A DNA stretch of 64,000 bases from Tenacibaculum agarivorans (GCF_001936575.1 NZ_MSMP01000014.1:62001-126000), one strand, 5' to 3'. Shown: positions 17,974 to 27,862, counted from the stretch's first letter. Notes: generated by a model not told the origin, from the sequence alone. Translations and numbers: made by a program.

Positions 17974-18501
17974 ATGGACAAAACACAAATCAATAAATTA
18001 CTAGAAGAAAAACATCAAAAATTATACAATTGGCTAGATACTAAAGAAGGTGACTTTTGGGCACAAGGACCAGAAAACAAGTGGACCATTGGGCAGCATA
18101 TAGCACATTTAGCTGATGCTAATAAAAGAATACAAACAGCACTAAGTATTCCTTCTTTTATATTAAAAGCCAAATTTGGTAAGGCGAATAGGCCAGTAAG
18201 ATCTATTGAGGAAATTATAAAACGTTACAACGAAAAGTTGGCTGCTAATCAAGAAAAAGCTAAAGAATTCAATAAAAACATTGCTGTTCCTAATAAAGAA
18301 GAATTTGAGGCTTCATTAAAAGTACTGAAGGAAAGTACTAAAAGAATGATGGCAAAAACACTAAAATTCTCTGATAAAAAACTAGATAATGTAATTCTTC
18401 CGCATCCATTACTTGGAAAAATGCCTCTACGTGAAATTATTATGTGGACAGCTTATCATACAGAACACCATACTAAAGATTTAATTGAAAACTACTCCTG
18501 A
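17974..18501 (+). CDS. DinB superfamily protein
   Basis: A 175-residue four-helix protein with the DinB metal-site pattern: GQHIAHLADA near 45 and a C-terminal TAYHTEHHTKDL. Relatives use a metal ion to activate thiols for transfer reactions, and many remain uncharacterised. It is a distant relative of the two DUF1572 proteins in this window. The ffh promoter overlaps its 3' end. Confidence 0.8.
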   Translation: MDKTQINKLLEEKHQKLYNWLDTKEGDFWAQGPENKWTIGQHIAHLADANKRIQTALSIPSFILKAKFGKANRPVRSIEEIIKRYNEKLAANQEKAKEFNKNIAVPNKEEFEASLKVLKESTKRMMAKTLKFSDKKLDNVILPHPLLGKMPLREIIMWTAYHTEHHTKDLIENYS

Positions 18502-18515
18502 AATACCTATATTTG
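18484..18515 (+). promoter_or_regulatory. ffh promoter
   Basis: ATTG (18484-18487), a 20-bp spacer, then TATATTTG (18508-18515). This is a one-mismatch fit to TTTG-N19/20-TAnnTTTG, 26 bp before the start codon. Confidence 0.6.
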
Positions 18516-18541
18516 TGCCTCTAAAAATGTAGCAGAAATTC

Positions 18542-19870
18542 ATGTTTAATAATTTAAGTGAAAAATTAGATAAGGCGTTACACTCGCTAAAAGGACACGG
18601 AAAGATTAATGAAGTAAACGTTGCTGAAACGTTAAAAGAAGTAAGACGTGCCTTATTAGATGCCGATGTTAACTTTAAAATAGCAAAGCAATTTACCAAT
18701 ACTGTTAAGGAAAAAGCCATGGGAGAAAACGTATTAACTACGTTAAATCCAGGACAATTAATGGTAAAAATTGTAAAAGATGAGTTAACTGAATTAATGG
18801 GTGGAGATACTGTAGGAATTAACTTAGGTGGTTCTCCTACTGTAATTTTAATGTCTGGTTTACAAGGTTCAGGTAAAACTACCTTTTCCGGTAAACTTGC
18901 AAACTTCCTTAAAACCAAGAAAACAAAACAAGTTTTATTAGTAGGTTGTGACGTATATCGTCCTGCCGCTATTAATCAGCTACAAGTTGTTGGAGAACAA
19001 ATTGGTGTAGAAGTATATGCTGAGGAAGGAAATCAAAATCCTGTTGAGATTTCTCAAAATGCTATCAAGCATGCAAAAGCTAACGGTAAAAATGTGGTGA
19101 TTATTGATACCGCTGGTCGTTTAGCCGTAGATGAAGAGATGATGACAGAAATCTCAAACATTCATAAGGCTATCAATCCGCAAGAAACCCTATTTGTAGT
19201 AGATTCTATGACGGGTCAGGATGCTGTAAATACAGCAAAAGCCTTTAATGATGTTTTGAATTTTGATGGTGTTGTATTGACCAAATTAGATGGTGATACA
19301 CGAGGTGGTGCTGCGTTATCGATTAAATCTGTAGTAAATAAACCAATTAAGTTTATCGGTACAGGTGAAAAAATGGATGCTATAGATGTATTCCATCCAG
19401 ATCGTATGGCGGATCGTATTTTAGGAATGGGAGACGTTGTATCGTTAGTGGAACGTGCTCAAGAACAATACGATGAAGCTGAAGCGAGAAAACTACAAAA
19501 GAAGATTGCAAAAAATCAATTTGGTTTTGACGATTTCTTAAATCAAATTCAGCAGATAAAGAAAATGGGAAGCATGAAAGACTTAGTTGGAATGATTCCT
19601 GGTGCTGGTAAAGCTTTAAAAGATGTAGATATTGATGACGATGCATTTAAAGGAATTGAAGCTATTATTTTTTCTATGACTCCTGATGAAAGAAGTAAAC
19701 CATCTATTATAAATGCCAGTAGAAAAAAGAGAATTGCTAAAGGGTCTGGAACTTCTGTACAAGAAGTAAATCAGTTGATGAAGCAATTTGATCAAATGAG
19801 TAAAATGATGAAAATGATGCAAGGTGGTGGCGGAAAACGAATGATGCAAATGATGCGAGGAATGCGTTAA
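18542..19870 (+). CDS. ffh: Signal recognition particle protein Ffh
   Basis: A 442-residue SRP54-type GTPase. It has an N-domain helical bundle (1-90), a G domain with P-loop GLQGSGKTTFSGKL (near 106), DTAGR (near 190) and TKLDGD (near 246), and a methionine-rich M domain ending in QMSKMMKMMQGGGGKRMMQ. With 4.5S RNA it captures signal sequences of nascent membrane proteins and hands them to FtsY. Length and motifs are standard. It has its own promoter. Confidence 0.98.
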   Translation: MFNNLSEKLDKALHSLKGHGKINEVNVAETLKEVRRALLDADVNFKIAKQFTNTVKEKAMGENVLTTLNPGQLMVKIVKDELTELMGGDTVGINLGGSPTVILMSGLQGSGKTTFSGKLANFLKTKKTKQVLLVGCDVYRPAAINQLQVVGEQIGVEVYAEEGNQNPVEISQNAIKHAKANGKNVVIIDTAGRLAVDEEMMTEISNIHKAINPQETLFVVDSMTGQDAVNTAKAFNDVLNFDGVVLTKLDGDTRGGAALSIKSVVNKPIKFIGTGEKMDAIDVFHPDRMADRILGMGDVVSLVERAQEQYDEAEARKLQKKIAKNQFGFDDFLNQIQQIKKMGSMKDLVGMIPGAGKALKDVDIDDDAFKGIEAIIFSMTPDERSKPSIINASRKKRIAKGSGTSVQEVNQLMKQFDQMSKMMKMMQGGGGKRMMQMMRGMR

Positions 19871-19931
19871 CAGTGATCAATTAGCAGTTATCAATTAACA
19901 ATTATCATTGATCAATGAATTAAAAATATTT

Positions 19932-19963
19932 GGTGGTTTCGACTTGGCTCAGCCACCTTTTTT
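19932..19963 (+). repeat. Palindromic repeat, possible ffh terminator
   Basis: GGTGG (19932-19936) pairs with CCACC (19953-19957), followed by six T. The core TTCGACTTGGCTCAG recurs at 33645-33659, so this is a repeat family member that may double as a terminator. Confidence 0.5.
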
Positions 19964-20003
19964 GGTTAAAAACTACAAATACAACAACACACAACATAAC
20001 AAC

Positions 20004-20882
20004 ATGATTTTATTAGACGGAAAAAAAACTTCTGCAGACATTAAAGAAGAAATTGCTTTAGAAGTTGGAGAGTTAAAGAGAAATGAGAAAAAAGCTCCAC
20101 ATTTAGCTGCAATTATTGTAGGTAATGATGGCGCAAGCTTAACGTATGTGAATGCAAAGGTAAAGGCATGTGAGCGTGTAGGCTTTGAATCTACTTTAAT
20201 TCAATTACCTGAAGAAACTACAGAAGAAGAGTTATTAAATGAAATTGAAATTTTAAATGTAGATAATGATATTGATGGTTTTATAGTACAATTACCTTTA
20301 CCAAAACATATAGATGAACAAAAAGTATTATTAGCTGTAGACCCTGAGAAAGATGTAGATGGTTTTCATCCTGAAAACGTGGGTAAAATGGCTTTAAATT
20401 TACCAACATTTATCTCTGCTACCCCATTTGGAATTTTAGAGCTATTAGAGCGTTATGAAGTAGAAACTTCTGGAAAAAATGTGGTGGTTTTAGGTCGTAG
20501 CCATATTGTAGGTAGCCCAATGAGTATTTTATTATCTCAAAAAAGAAAAGTAGGTAATGCTACCGTTACGTTAACACACAGTAGAACTCAAAATTTAGAA
20601 GCAATTACTAAAGAAGCAGATATAATAGTAGCTGCTATTGGAATTCCTGAATTCTTAAAAGCTGATATGGTAAAAAAAGGTGTAGTAGTCATTGATGTTG
20701 GAATTACCAGAGTTGCTGATCCATCTAAAAAGAGTGGATTTAGATTAGTAGGTGATGTTGCTTTTGAAGAAGTAGCTGAAAAATCATCATACATTACTCC
20801 TGTACCAGGTGGTGTAGGACCTATGACCATAGCAATGTTACTTAAAAATACATTGATTGCTAATAAACGTAGGAATAGTTAA
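20004..20882 (+). CDS. folD: Bifunctional methylenetetrahydrofolate dehydrogenase/cyclohydrolase
   Basis: A 292-residue FolD. It interconverts methylene-, methenyl- and formyl-tetrahydrofolate with NADP. The catalytic Tyr/Lys pair is in [24 protein letters not shown] and the C-terminal [14 protein letters not shown] are family signatures. A frame extension back to 19908 would translate the palindromic repeat, so the ATG at 20004 (MILLDGKK) is chosen. Formyl-THF links it to purine synthesis, but it is not in an operon with purB. Confidence 0.97.
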   Translation: MILLDGKKTSADIKEEIALEVGELKRNEKKAPHLAAIIVGNDGASLTYVNAKVKACERVGFESTLIQLPEETTEEELLNEIEILNVDNDIDGFIVQLPLPKHIDEQKVLLAVDPEKDVDGFHPENVGKMALNLPTFISATPFGILELLERYEVETSGKNVVVLGRSHIVGSPMSILLSQKRKVGNATVTLTHSRTQNLEAITKEADIIVAAIGIPEFLKADMVKKGVVVIDVGITRVADPSKKSGFRLVGDVAFEEVAEKSSYITPVPGGVGPMTIAMLLKNTLIANKRRNS

Positions 20883-20908
20883 TAGCTTAAAATTAAGCTA
20901 TTCTTTTT
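20881..20908 (+). terminator. folD terminator
   Basis: AATAGCTTAA and TTAAGCTATT arms (20881-20902) followed by CTTTTTT. The stem starts at the folD stop codon. Confidence 0.7.
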
Positions 20909-20918
20909 TAGAAAATTA

Positions 20919-20946
20919 AAACCACAACATTTGAATGTTGTGGTTT
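20919..20946. terminator. Second terminator, shared by convergent genes
   Basis: Perfect 13-bp arms AAACCACAACATT (20919-20931) and AATGTTGTGGTTT (20934-20946) between folD and the convergent lipoprotein gene. Confidence 0.75.
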
Positions 20947-20974
20947 CTTTGTATTAGATTGTATATTTAAAATC

Positions 20975-21589
20975 TTAAATTTTATCACCTTTAAGTGACC
21001 ACTTGTATCCTCTACTCACAGTAGATGCAAATTTTCGTTGTGTAATTCTTAATTGAATAATGGGCTTTTGACCTTGATTACTTTTTACAGTTAGCAACGA
21101 ACAATATGCACTATTTGCATTGGTTTGTTTTTTAAAATCCTCTGTACTTTTTTCAATTACTGTACGTATTACATCAAAATTTATTTCCTTATTTGAAAAT
21201 AAGAATGGCTTATATGTATTGTAACTGTTAGCTATTTTTTGATTTGAAATATCTCCAATAGTTATATCTACATTATTATTGGTGAGCGTACCTGAACTAG
21301 ACAAATAATATTCTACAATACGGTCTTTATTATCACCTTTTACAAAATCCATTGATATACTACTTGATAAATCTGCTGTTTGAGGGTGAATAGATGCACT
21401 ATACGAAAACTCCATCACTTCGATAGCATCTTCTAGGTTTGAGTAATGAGAATAAATATACTTTGTTAGATTAGCGTATCCTTTATCATTTTCTAACAAA
21501 TCTCCTGGTAAATCTGTAGTATTAATACCACCTCCACAAGAGGTTAAAAAAAGTAATAGATTAATAATGATAATTTTTGTTAATTTCAT
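20975..21589 (-). CDS. Hypothetical lipoprotein
   Basis: A 204-residue protein with signal peptide and lipobox LTSC at about position 18, followed by a GGGINTTD linker. The mature region mixes predicted strands and helices and includes CSLLTVKSNQGQKPIIQLRITQ near the C-terminus. I do not recognise a domain. It is likely a membrane-anchored envelope protein. It is transcribed alone. Confidence 0.65.
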   Translation of the reverse strand: MKLTKIIIINLLLFLTSCGGGINTTDLPGDLLENDKGYANLTKYIYSHYSNLEDAIEVMEFSYSASIHPQTADLSSSISMDFVKGDNKDRIVEYYLSSSGTLTNNNVDITIGDISNQKIANSYNTYKPFLFSNKEINFDVIRTVIEKSTEDFKKQTNANSAYCSLLTVKSNQGQKPIIQLRITQRKFASTVSRGYKWSLKGDKI

Positions 21590-21837
21590 AATGTTGCTTT
21601 TTATTAGATCGTTAATAGTATTTATAAAAAAACGCGAATACTATACCTGTAAAAATTTAAGTATTACTTAGAATACTAAAACTCTGAGTAAAAGTATCTA
21701 TCAGTAATAGAAGTAAGCTATAATCTTTGTGTAGTATAGGTTTTTATTCGTGGAGTATATCTTTTTCTTTGTGAACTAAATTATTTCACTTCTTATCTAA
21801 AGAATTTTTACTAGCTCTTTTAGTTTACTATAAAATA

Positions 21838-21875
21838 CCATCAAAAAACAACGAGTATACTTTACTTTTTGATGG
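21838..21875 (-). terminator. Stem-loop after the broken peptide gene
   Basis: CCATCAAAAA (21838-21847) pairs with TTTTTGATGG (21866-21875). On the minus strand it begins 15 bp after the peptide stop codon. Confidence 0.5.
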
Positions 21876-21890
21876 AAAAATTTCATCTAT

Positions 21891-22053
21891 TTAATCGGAA
21901 CAGTTGTAATACTCTTTCCATTTGTTCCAAATTTGAGAGTCATCATATGGATTACAAACAAAATGATATTCAGGTCCAGCAAAACCTCCATTTATTTTTC
22001 TTTTGTTGATTATTTGATTATGTTTTTCCTAAATTTACAATTAGTGTTTTCAT
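21891..22053 (-). pseudogene. Frameshifted double-glycine leader peptide gene
   Basis: In the 760-bp gap, an ATG at 22053 encodes MKTLIVNLGK and then stops (TAA). A second frame continues as NKRKINGGFAGPEYHFVC and on to NCSD, ending at 21891. Removing one A from the A5 run in GGAAAAACAT joins the two frames into a 53-residue peptide: a leader (LGK...KRKINGG) plus a 30-residue core with two cysteines. This matches the flavobacterial LGK...INGG small-peptide type that resembles bacteriocin or RiPP precursors. It may be a decayed gene, a slippage-controlled gene or a sequencing error. The remainder of the gap (21600-21830 and 22060-22280) shows nothing else I can support. Confidence 0.55.
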
Positions 22054-22286
22054 AAGTTTATATAAATTATTAAGGTTAATTAAATATTTGGAGCCTATTC
22101 TAATTATAGGATAAAATACTATCAATTCAACATTAGCCTTTAAATATATTTTTTCATACTAAAAGAACACTATTACCAATATCTTTTTCATTGTTTTTCA
22201 ATACATTGCACATAAACAACTCTCTATTATTTATTATTAAAAATAAGTAGTCTTTTAATAAACTATAGCTCCTAAACATAAAATTA

Positions 22287-22316
22287 AAAGAGCCTGAACA
22301 TACATCCAGGCTCTTT
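22287..22316 (-). terminator. Terminator of the SusCD operon
   Basis: AAAGAGCCTG (22287-22296) and CAGGCTCTTT (22307-22316), 34 bp after the SusD stop. Confidence 0.8.
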
Positions 22317-22349
22317 ATTTTTAGAAAAAAAATTGAGAAAAATAAAATT

Positions 22350-23756
22350 TTACCACCACCAAGAAGAAGAATTAATATCATCTCCTCCCATAGCGTTAGA
22401 TGCAGCGTCGTAGTTTACTTTATTTACAGACTGTTCAAGACTTGGATACCTTAAACGTACTGGTACTTTATTTCCATTTAAATTCCCTGGCCCTGCTTGA
22501 ATAAAGCTTGGCTTTCCTGTTCTTTTCCAATCAAACCATGGTTCTATTCCTGTATGATATAAAGCCAACCACTTTTGCTCATATAATCTATCAGTAGCAA
22601 CGTCGTAAGGAACTGTGGTCGTTAAAAAATCGGATGGTATGGTTACTTTCCATTGCTCAAATGAAGCTGTAACAGCTGTATCATAATAACCTTTAGCAGT
22701 ACCAGTGATATATCCTTTTTCACTTGCTTCTGCTAAAAGAAAATTAACTTCACTATAAGTCATAAAGATTCCTTGAATTAGCGTTGCACTTTCATAAAAT
22801 GCTGTTGATCTTCTACTGAAATCGCCAGGTCTTCCTATATCACTCAGTGCTTGTCCTGGTGCAACTCCCAAAGTTCTATCATTTGTTCCTGCTTTAGGAC
22901 TCACCCACAATTCTAATCTAGGATCGTTATTAGCATTTAATAAGTTAATAAAGTGCGTAGTAGGAATTAACAAATAGTAATCATAATCTCTACCTCCTCC
23001 TGGTAAAGCAACTTGAGATACATTTGGTAACGAACCACTAAACTCATAAATGGCATTATCACTATTAGATTCGAAAATTGGATATTTTGAAGGGTTACTA
23101 ACTATACTATTTATATCATTAGCTACATTTTGTACATCACTTATTCTCATTAACAATCGTAAACGTAATGAATTGGCAAATTTTTTCCATTGTAACATGT
23201 TTCCGTTGTATAATAGATCTCCATTAATAGTTTCTGACATACTAATAATGGTATTTGCTGTTTCTAACTTATCGAAAATACGTGTATAAATATCTTGTTG
23301 TGCATCGTACACAGGTGTAATAATACCTTCCTTTGTTCTATTGGCTTCAGACATTGGGATATCTCCATAAGTATCTGTAATTACACTGTAGATGTATGAT
23401 TCTAAAATTAATGCTACTGCTTCATAGTTTGCGTTACCGTTCTCTTGAGCAATCTCTTTTATATCTTTAACATTTTGTAAGATTGCATACATTGGTGACC
23501 AAAAACGATCATCAGATTGCCATCTGTAGATATCTAAATCATTAAATTCATATCTTGCTCCATATTGACCTATTATATCTCCGAATCCATGTGTTTCATT
23601 AACCATTATATTGGTCAAATCGAAAATAGCTGTTGGCAGTAGTAACGCTTCACTTGCATTTTCTGGATTGTTTGGATTGGTATTTATTGCATCAAAATCT
23701 TCTGTACATGCACTAAAAACTAATAGTGCCATGAATAAATATAGTATTTGTTTCAT
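22350..23756 (-). CDS. SusD/RagB-like outer-membrane lipoprotein
   Basis: A 468-residue SusD-family protein of the SusD-like_2 type. A signal peptide with lipobox VFSAC anchors it to the outer membrane surface. TPR-like helices cover much of the protein, and typical segments are NPNNPENASEALLLPTAI, EVNFLLAEASEKGY and WLALYHTGIEPWFDWKRTG. It forms the lid of the SusC transporter and binds the nutrient. It lies 11 bp after SusC. No glycoside hydrolase or peptidase is adjacent, so the substrate is unknown. Confidence 0.93.
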   Translation of the reverse strand: MKQILYLFMALLVFSACTEDFDAINTNPNNPENASEALLLPTAIFDLTNIMVNETHGFGDIIGQYGARYEFNDLDIYRWQSDDRFWSPMYAILQNVKDIKEIAQENGNANYEAVALILESYIYSVITDTYGDIPMSEANRTKEGIITPVYDAQQDIYTRIFDKLETANTIISMSETINGDLLYNGNMLQWKKFANSLRLRLLMRISDVQNVANDINSIVSNPSKYPIFESNSDNAIYEFSGSLPNVSQVALPGGGRDYDYYLLIPTTHFINLLNANNDPRLELWVSPKAGTNDRTLGVAPGQALSDIGRPGDFSRRSTAFYESATLIQGIFMTYSEVNFLLAEASEKGYITGTAKGYYDTAVTASFEQWKVTIPSDFLTTTVPYDVATDRLYEQKWLALYHTGIEPWFDWKRTGKPSFIQAGPGNLNGNKVPVRLRYPSLEQSVNKVNYDAASNAMGGDDINSSSWWW

Positions 23757-23767
23757 TTTTTAAATGC

Positions 23768-26700
23768 TTATAATTTCATATTAATTTTAAAACCGTAGCT
23801 TCTAGTTGATGGTAATTGTGTTACTTCAAATCCTGGTAATAACGTTCCTCCGTTTAAACCTTGTGCTTCAGGATCTATGTTTGGAACATCTGTCCATAAA
23901 AATAAATTTGATCCTACTAAACTGATCGATAATCCTTGTAATCTTAATTTTTCCAATACGACTGGTGAGAATTTATACCCTAAACTTAATTGTCTTAATT
24001 TTACAAAAGATGCATCAAAAATATTTGCTTCTGCATTACTTCTAGGTACTGCATATGCCCAAGTTTCTGCTGTTACTTCTTGTGTATTTGGCACAAAACC
24101 TCCACTTCCATCTCTTACTACACCTTCACCAACTATACCATCTCTCCATGATAATGTATTGGCTAAAATTCCACTCTCTCTACCAATAGCATTGGTATAA
24201 GAGTAAATTTCTCCTCCTTCTCTAATATCAAATTGTGCTGAAATATTGAATCCTTTGTAATCGAAGCTTGTTCCTAAACCTAAAGTCCAATCAGGATTAT
24301 AGTTTCCTACTTTTCTTCTATTTCCTGTTAATGGAAGACCATTTTCGTATATAATATCTCCATTATCATTTCTTATGTAACTATCTCCATAAATATCTCC
24401 CATTTGTCCACCAGGTCTTGCTTCTACTGTTACGCCATCAGGACCTTGACCAATGATAAATGTGTCTAAATTAGGAAGTAAAGAAACTACTTCACTAGTA
24501 TTCTTCGTGAAGTTTGTGTTGATACTCCAATCAATATGTTCTGTTTTTATAGGTTTGATACCTAATGCTAATTCAATACCTGAGTTTTTAATTTCTCCTG
24601 CGTTTGCTACAATAGAACTAAATCCATTTGCTCCAGAAATTCCAACATTTAAGATTTGATCTCTAGATGTAGATGTATAATATGTCGCATCTAGGGAAAT
24701 TCTATTTTTTAAGAAGATACTCTCTATACCAAATTCTGTTGAAATTGTTCTTTCTGGTTTTAAATCGGCGTTTAATAATTGAGAAGGGTTCGTTAATGTA
24801 CCTCCTAATGTTCCAAACTCATAAGCCGTAACTAAGTTATAAGGATCTGTATCCTTTCCAACTTCCGCAACATTAAAACGTAACTTTAAAAAGTCGATAG
24901 CTTCTGGTAATTCAAATGCTGATGACGGAATAAAAGCCAATGATGCTGCAGGGTAGAAATATGAATTATTATTAGATGGTAATGTTGATGACCAATCGTT
25001 TCTTACTGATACATCTACATATAAATAGTCTTTATAACCTACATTAGTAAAAGCGTACACACTATTTATTCGTTTCTTAAATACATTATTTCTTACTACT
25101 GGAGTTACATTAATGTTTTGTGCATTATATAAACCAGGAATTGAAAGCCCATTCCCTTGTAAGAAATCTTCCTTAATTTCTTGATCAAATCTATTTGCTC
25201 CTATAGATGTAGACATACTAAAATTTTCTCCAAAATCTTTTTTATATGTAAGTAAGAAATCAGCATTAATTTCTGAAAAATCAATTTCTTGTTGTCTGTA
25301 CATTCCATTTGGATTTCTTACAGCTCCAATTGATCTTCTTGACCATCTAAAATCATTGGATTGATCTATACCTATTCTACCTAATAAACTCAAATTTTCA
25401 TTGAACTCATAATTTAAGCTTACGTTTCCTACAAATCTATCTTTATTAAAAGCATTGATATTTTCATTTACAATAAACCATGGATTGTCTCCCCAAGTAA
25501 ATAATCTTCTCTGCTCTTGATTCTCTACATTCCAATAATCTCTTAACTCATCTAAATCTACATTAATATAGTTCCAAAGTAAGGTATACATAATCCCTTG
25601 GTTTCCATATCCAGCTACAGTTAAGTTATCTGAACCTCTTGTTATATAATTAGCTCTTACATTAACTTTTAACTTATCACTTAATTGATACCCTCCATTA
25701 ATTCTAAAGCTATTCCCTCTTAAATTCGTATTCGGTACAATTCCTTCATTGTACGTGTTACCATAACTGAACAAAAAATCTCCTTTTTCATTTGCTCCAC
25801 TTAAGGTAACCGTGTTATTTAAATTAATCCCATTTCTAAAAAAATCATTTAGATCATAACGATTTATAAAAGGTCTATCTACTGGTTCACCTAAGGCTAA
25901 TTCATGTGAAATAACTGCACCATTTAAAGCTGGTCCAAAGTTAGTTCCAAAGTTAGATGCATAGGCTCCTGCCCAACCTCCACCAAATTGAGTTTGTAAT
26001 TCAGGTAAGCGTAACGCTTCACTAAACATGGTAGATGATGAAATTTCAACCCCTAATCCTTCTTGAAGTTGTTTTCCTTTTTTAGTAGTTATTACAACTA
26101 CACCATTTGCGGCTCTAGATCCATAAAGAGCTGAAGCTGCTGCTCCTTTTAATACAGTTACAGATTCAAAGTCATCTGCATTTAATTCTGATAAACCATT
26201 ACCGTAATCCGTTGGTAAATCTGCTTGATCAGTTGTGTTTCCACCTACACCAAATATTCTATTGTTTACAGGTACTCCATCTAAAATGAATAAAGGTTGA
26301 TTACTATTAATATTTAATGAATTTTCTCCACGAATTACTACACGAGCAGAACTAGCTACGCCATTATTAACTCCAGTTACTTGCAAACCTGCAACTTTAC
26401 CCGCTAAAGAGTTTAATACATTAGTTGTTTTTACTTTTGTTAGTTCATTAGCCTTAAGCTCTGTTGCAGCATATCCTAAAGCTTTCTTTTCTTTTTTAAT
26501 TCCTAAAGAGGTTACAATTACTTCTTCTAATTGAGCACTATCCTCTTCCATCACAATTCTTAAAGAATTCTGACTATTAAAAATAAACTCTTGATTTTTA
26601 AACCCAACAAAAGAAAACTCCATAATTTCGCCTTTGTTTACAGCGATTATAAAGTTTCCATCAAAATCTGTTGATGTACCTTTTGTCGTATTTTTTATTA

Positions 26701-26818
26701 CAATATTTACTCCTGGCAGTGGTTGTCCTGTAGTATCCACTACTACCCCACTAATCTTTTCTTGTGCATGTAATAGCGACACAAGAAATACTAATAAAAT
26801 TGTTATACGTCCCTTCAT
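23768..26818 (-). CDS. SusC/RagA TonB-linked outer-membrane protein
   Basis: A 1016-residue transporter. It has a signal peptide, a CarboxypepD_reg-like domain (about 22-105), a plug with the SusC signature around AAALYGSRAANGVVVITTK, and a long barrel ending with TRSYGFKINMKL. TonB-linked import of an oligomeric nutrient together with the adjacent SusD is expected. A TetR gene is divergent upstream with a palindromic operator in the shared 204-bp region. This is unusual, because SusCD pairs are more often controlled by sigma/anti-sigma or hybrid two-component systems. Confidence 0.95.
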   Translation of the reverse strand: MKGRITILLVFLVSLLHAQEKISGVVVDTTGQPLPGVNIVIKNTTKGTSTDFDGNFIIAVNKGEIMEFSFVGFKNQEFIFNSQNSLRIVMEEDSAQLEEVIVTSLGIKKEKKALGYAATELKANELTKVKTTNVLNSLAGKVAGLQVTGVNNGVASSARVVIRGENSLNINSNQPLFILDGVPVNNRIFGVGGNTTDQADLPTDYGNGLSELNADDFESVTVLKGAAASALYGSRAANGVVVITTKKGKQLQEGLGVEISSSTMFSEALRLPELQTQFGGGWAGAYASNFGTNFGPALNGAVISHELALGEPVDRPFINRYDLNDFFRNGINLNNTVTLSGANEKGDFLFSYGNTYNEGIVPNTNLRGNSFRINGGYQLSDKLKVNVRANYITRGSDNLTVAGYGNQGIMYTLLWNYINVDLDELRDYWNVENQEQRRLFTWGDNPWFIVNENINAFNKDRFVGNVSLNYEFNENLSLLGRIGIDQSNDFRWSRRSIGAVRNPNGMYRQQEIDFSEINADFLLTYKKDFGENFSMSTSIGANRFDQEIKEDFLQGNGLSIPGLYNAQNINVTPVVRNNVFKKRINSVYAFTNVGYKDYLYVDVSVRNDWSSTLPSNNNSYFYPAASLAFIPSSAFELPEAIDFLKLRFNVAEVGKDTDPYNLVTAYEFGTLGGTLTNPSQLLNADLKPERTISTEFGIESIFLKNRISLDATYYTSTSRDQILNVGISGANGFSSIVANAGEIKNSGIELALGIKPIKTEHIDWSINTNFTKNTSEVVSLLPNLDTFIIGQGPDGVTVEARPGGQMGDIYGDSYIRNDNGDIIYENGLPLTGNRRKVGNYNPDWTLGLGTSFDYKGFNISAQFDIREGGEIYSYTNAIGRESGILANTLSWRDGIVGEGVVRDGSGGFVPNTQEVTAETWAYAVPRSNAEANIFDASFVKLRQLSLGYKFSPVVLEKLRLQGLSISLVGSNLFLWTDVPNIDPEAQGLNGGTLLPGFEVTQLPSTRSYGFKINMKL

Positions 26819-26898
26819 TTTTAGATGTATTAGTTTCTATTGATTAATTATTTTTTCCTTCAATTAATGGTGTAAAATTATAGAATCATCAAAATAGA

Positions 26899-26914
26899 TT
26901 GAACGACCGTTCAA
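26899..26914. promoter_or_regulatory. TetR-type operator between SusC and TetR genes
   Basis: TTGAACGACCGTTCAA is an inverted repeat with 7-bp arms (TTGAACG / CGTTCAA) around a 2-bp centre, typical of TetR operators. It lies 80 bp from the SusC start and 108 bp from the TetR start. Confidence 0.65.
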
Positions 26915-27022
26915 TTAAAAAATAGTTACTATTGAGTTAAGGGAACTTGGCTAAATATGAACAGAATGTTAACTCAAAAATGATTGAATTATAATTATAT
27001 ATTTGTTCGGAATTACAAAAAC

Positions 27023-27622
27023 ATGGGTAGAAAAAATATATCAGATCAACGTAAAAAAGAGATTGTAATTGCTTTTTATGAAGTATCCAAAAGTATAGGA
27101 TTAGAAAATGTTTCTATCGCTAACTTAGCTAATCATATGGGTATTAGTAAAGGTTTAGTAATGCATTATTATCAAAACAAAGAACATATCTTAGAAGATC
27201 TAAGCAACTATATTTTAGAAGCTTATATAACATTTATAAATAATAGTACTCCAGATAAAATTGAATCTAAAGTAGCTTTAGAAAATTTTATCCAAAAAAT
27301 GTTTACTCGTGAATGGAGTGAATATGTTGATGATGGTGTATTTTATAGTTTATATGCCTTGATTTATAGAGATAAAAAGATTAGTAATAGTTTTAAACGT
27401 TTTAGTAATTCTTTACGACAAGTTCTGAAATCAAAATTGTTGAGTGCTAAAGAACATAGTGTTATTACGAACTCAAATATTGATGAATTAAATGAAATTA
27501 TATTTGCAATGATTGATGGAGGGTATTTTTATTTAGGTACACAAATCAATGATATGGAAGCCTATAAAAAACAGTCATTAATTTATAGCAATCATGTAAT
27601 TAGCCTACTACAATTTTCATAG
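27023..27622 (+). CDS. TetR/AcrR family regulator
   Basis: A 199-residue repressor. The TetR helix-turn-helix is at about 10-55, with LENVSIANLANHMGISKG then LVMHYYQNKEHIL. The C-terminal half is an all-helical ligand domain of BetI-like appearance. The ATG at 27023 (MGRKNISDQRKKEIV) is preferred to an in-frame one at 26984 because it gives the normal short N-terminal arm. It is divergent from SusCD and probably represses that operon through the operator at 26899-26914 (inference). The ligand is unknown. Confidence 0.88.
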   Translation: MGRKNISDQRKKEIVIAFYEVSKSIGLENVSIANLANHMGISKGLVMHYYQNKEHILEDLSNYILEAYITFINNSTPDKIESKVALENFIQKMFTREWSEYVDDGVFYSLYALIYRDKKISNSFKRFSNSLRQVLKSKLLSAKEHSVITNSNIDELNEIIFAMIDGGYFYLGTQINDMEAYKKQSLIYSNHVISLLQFS

Positions 27623-27862
27623 CATTTTTTTCTTGTAAATTTTTAGTACTGTAAATACTGCAATTAATCCCCAGATACCATTAACAACTATGGTTGGATT
27701 ATCTTTTATAGCAATTGCATTTAATACCAAACACAAAGCTCCTAAAAAGTTTAACCAATGGTATACTGTTTTTTTGGCACTCAATATTTCTAAACTCAAT
27801 AATAAATAAGCTGTAACAAAAAAAACAACACCTAACCAACCTATAATTGTAAAGTAATCCAT
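27617..27862 (-). CDS. CBU_0592-like small membrane protein
   Basis: An 81-residue protein with three hydrophobic helices: GWLGVVFFVTAYLLLS, YHWLNFLGALCLVLNAIAI and VVNGIWGLIAVFTVL. The pattern matches the CBU_0592-like membrane domain, whose function is unknown. It overlaps the convergent TetR gene by 6 bp. It lies downstream of the NAMPT gene but beyond a terminator, so it is not clearly part of the NAD island. Confidence 0.75.
   Translation of the reverse strand: MDYFTIIGWLGVVFFVTAYLLLSLEILSAKKTVYHWLNFLGALCLVLNAIAIKDNPTIVVNGIWGLIAVFTVLKIYKKKML

Noticed and set aside
22154..22381. Minus-strand frame of 75 codons after SusD
   Set aside because: It overlaps the SusD end and reads through the SusCD terminator; no recognisable motif. 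A shorter internal ATG gives 41 residues without support.
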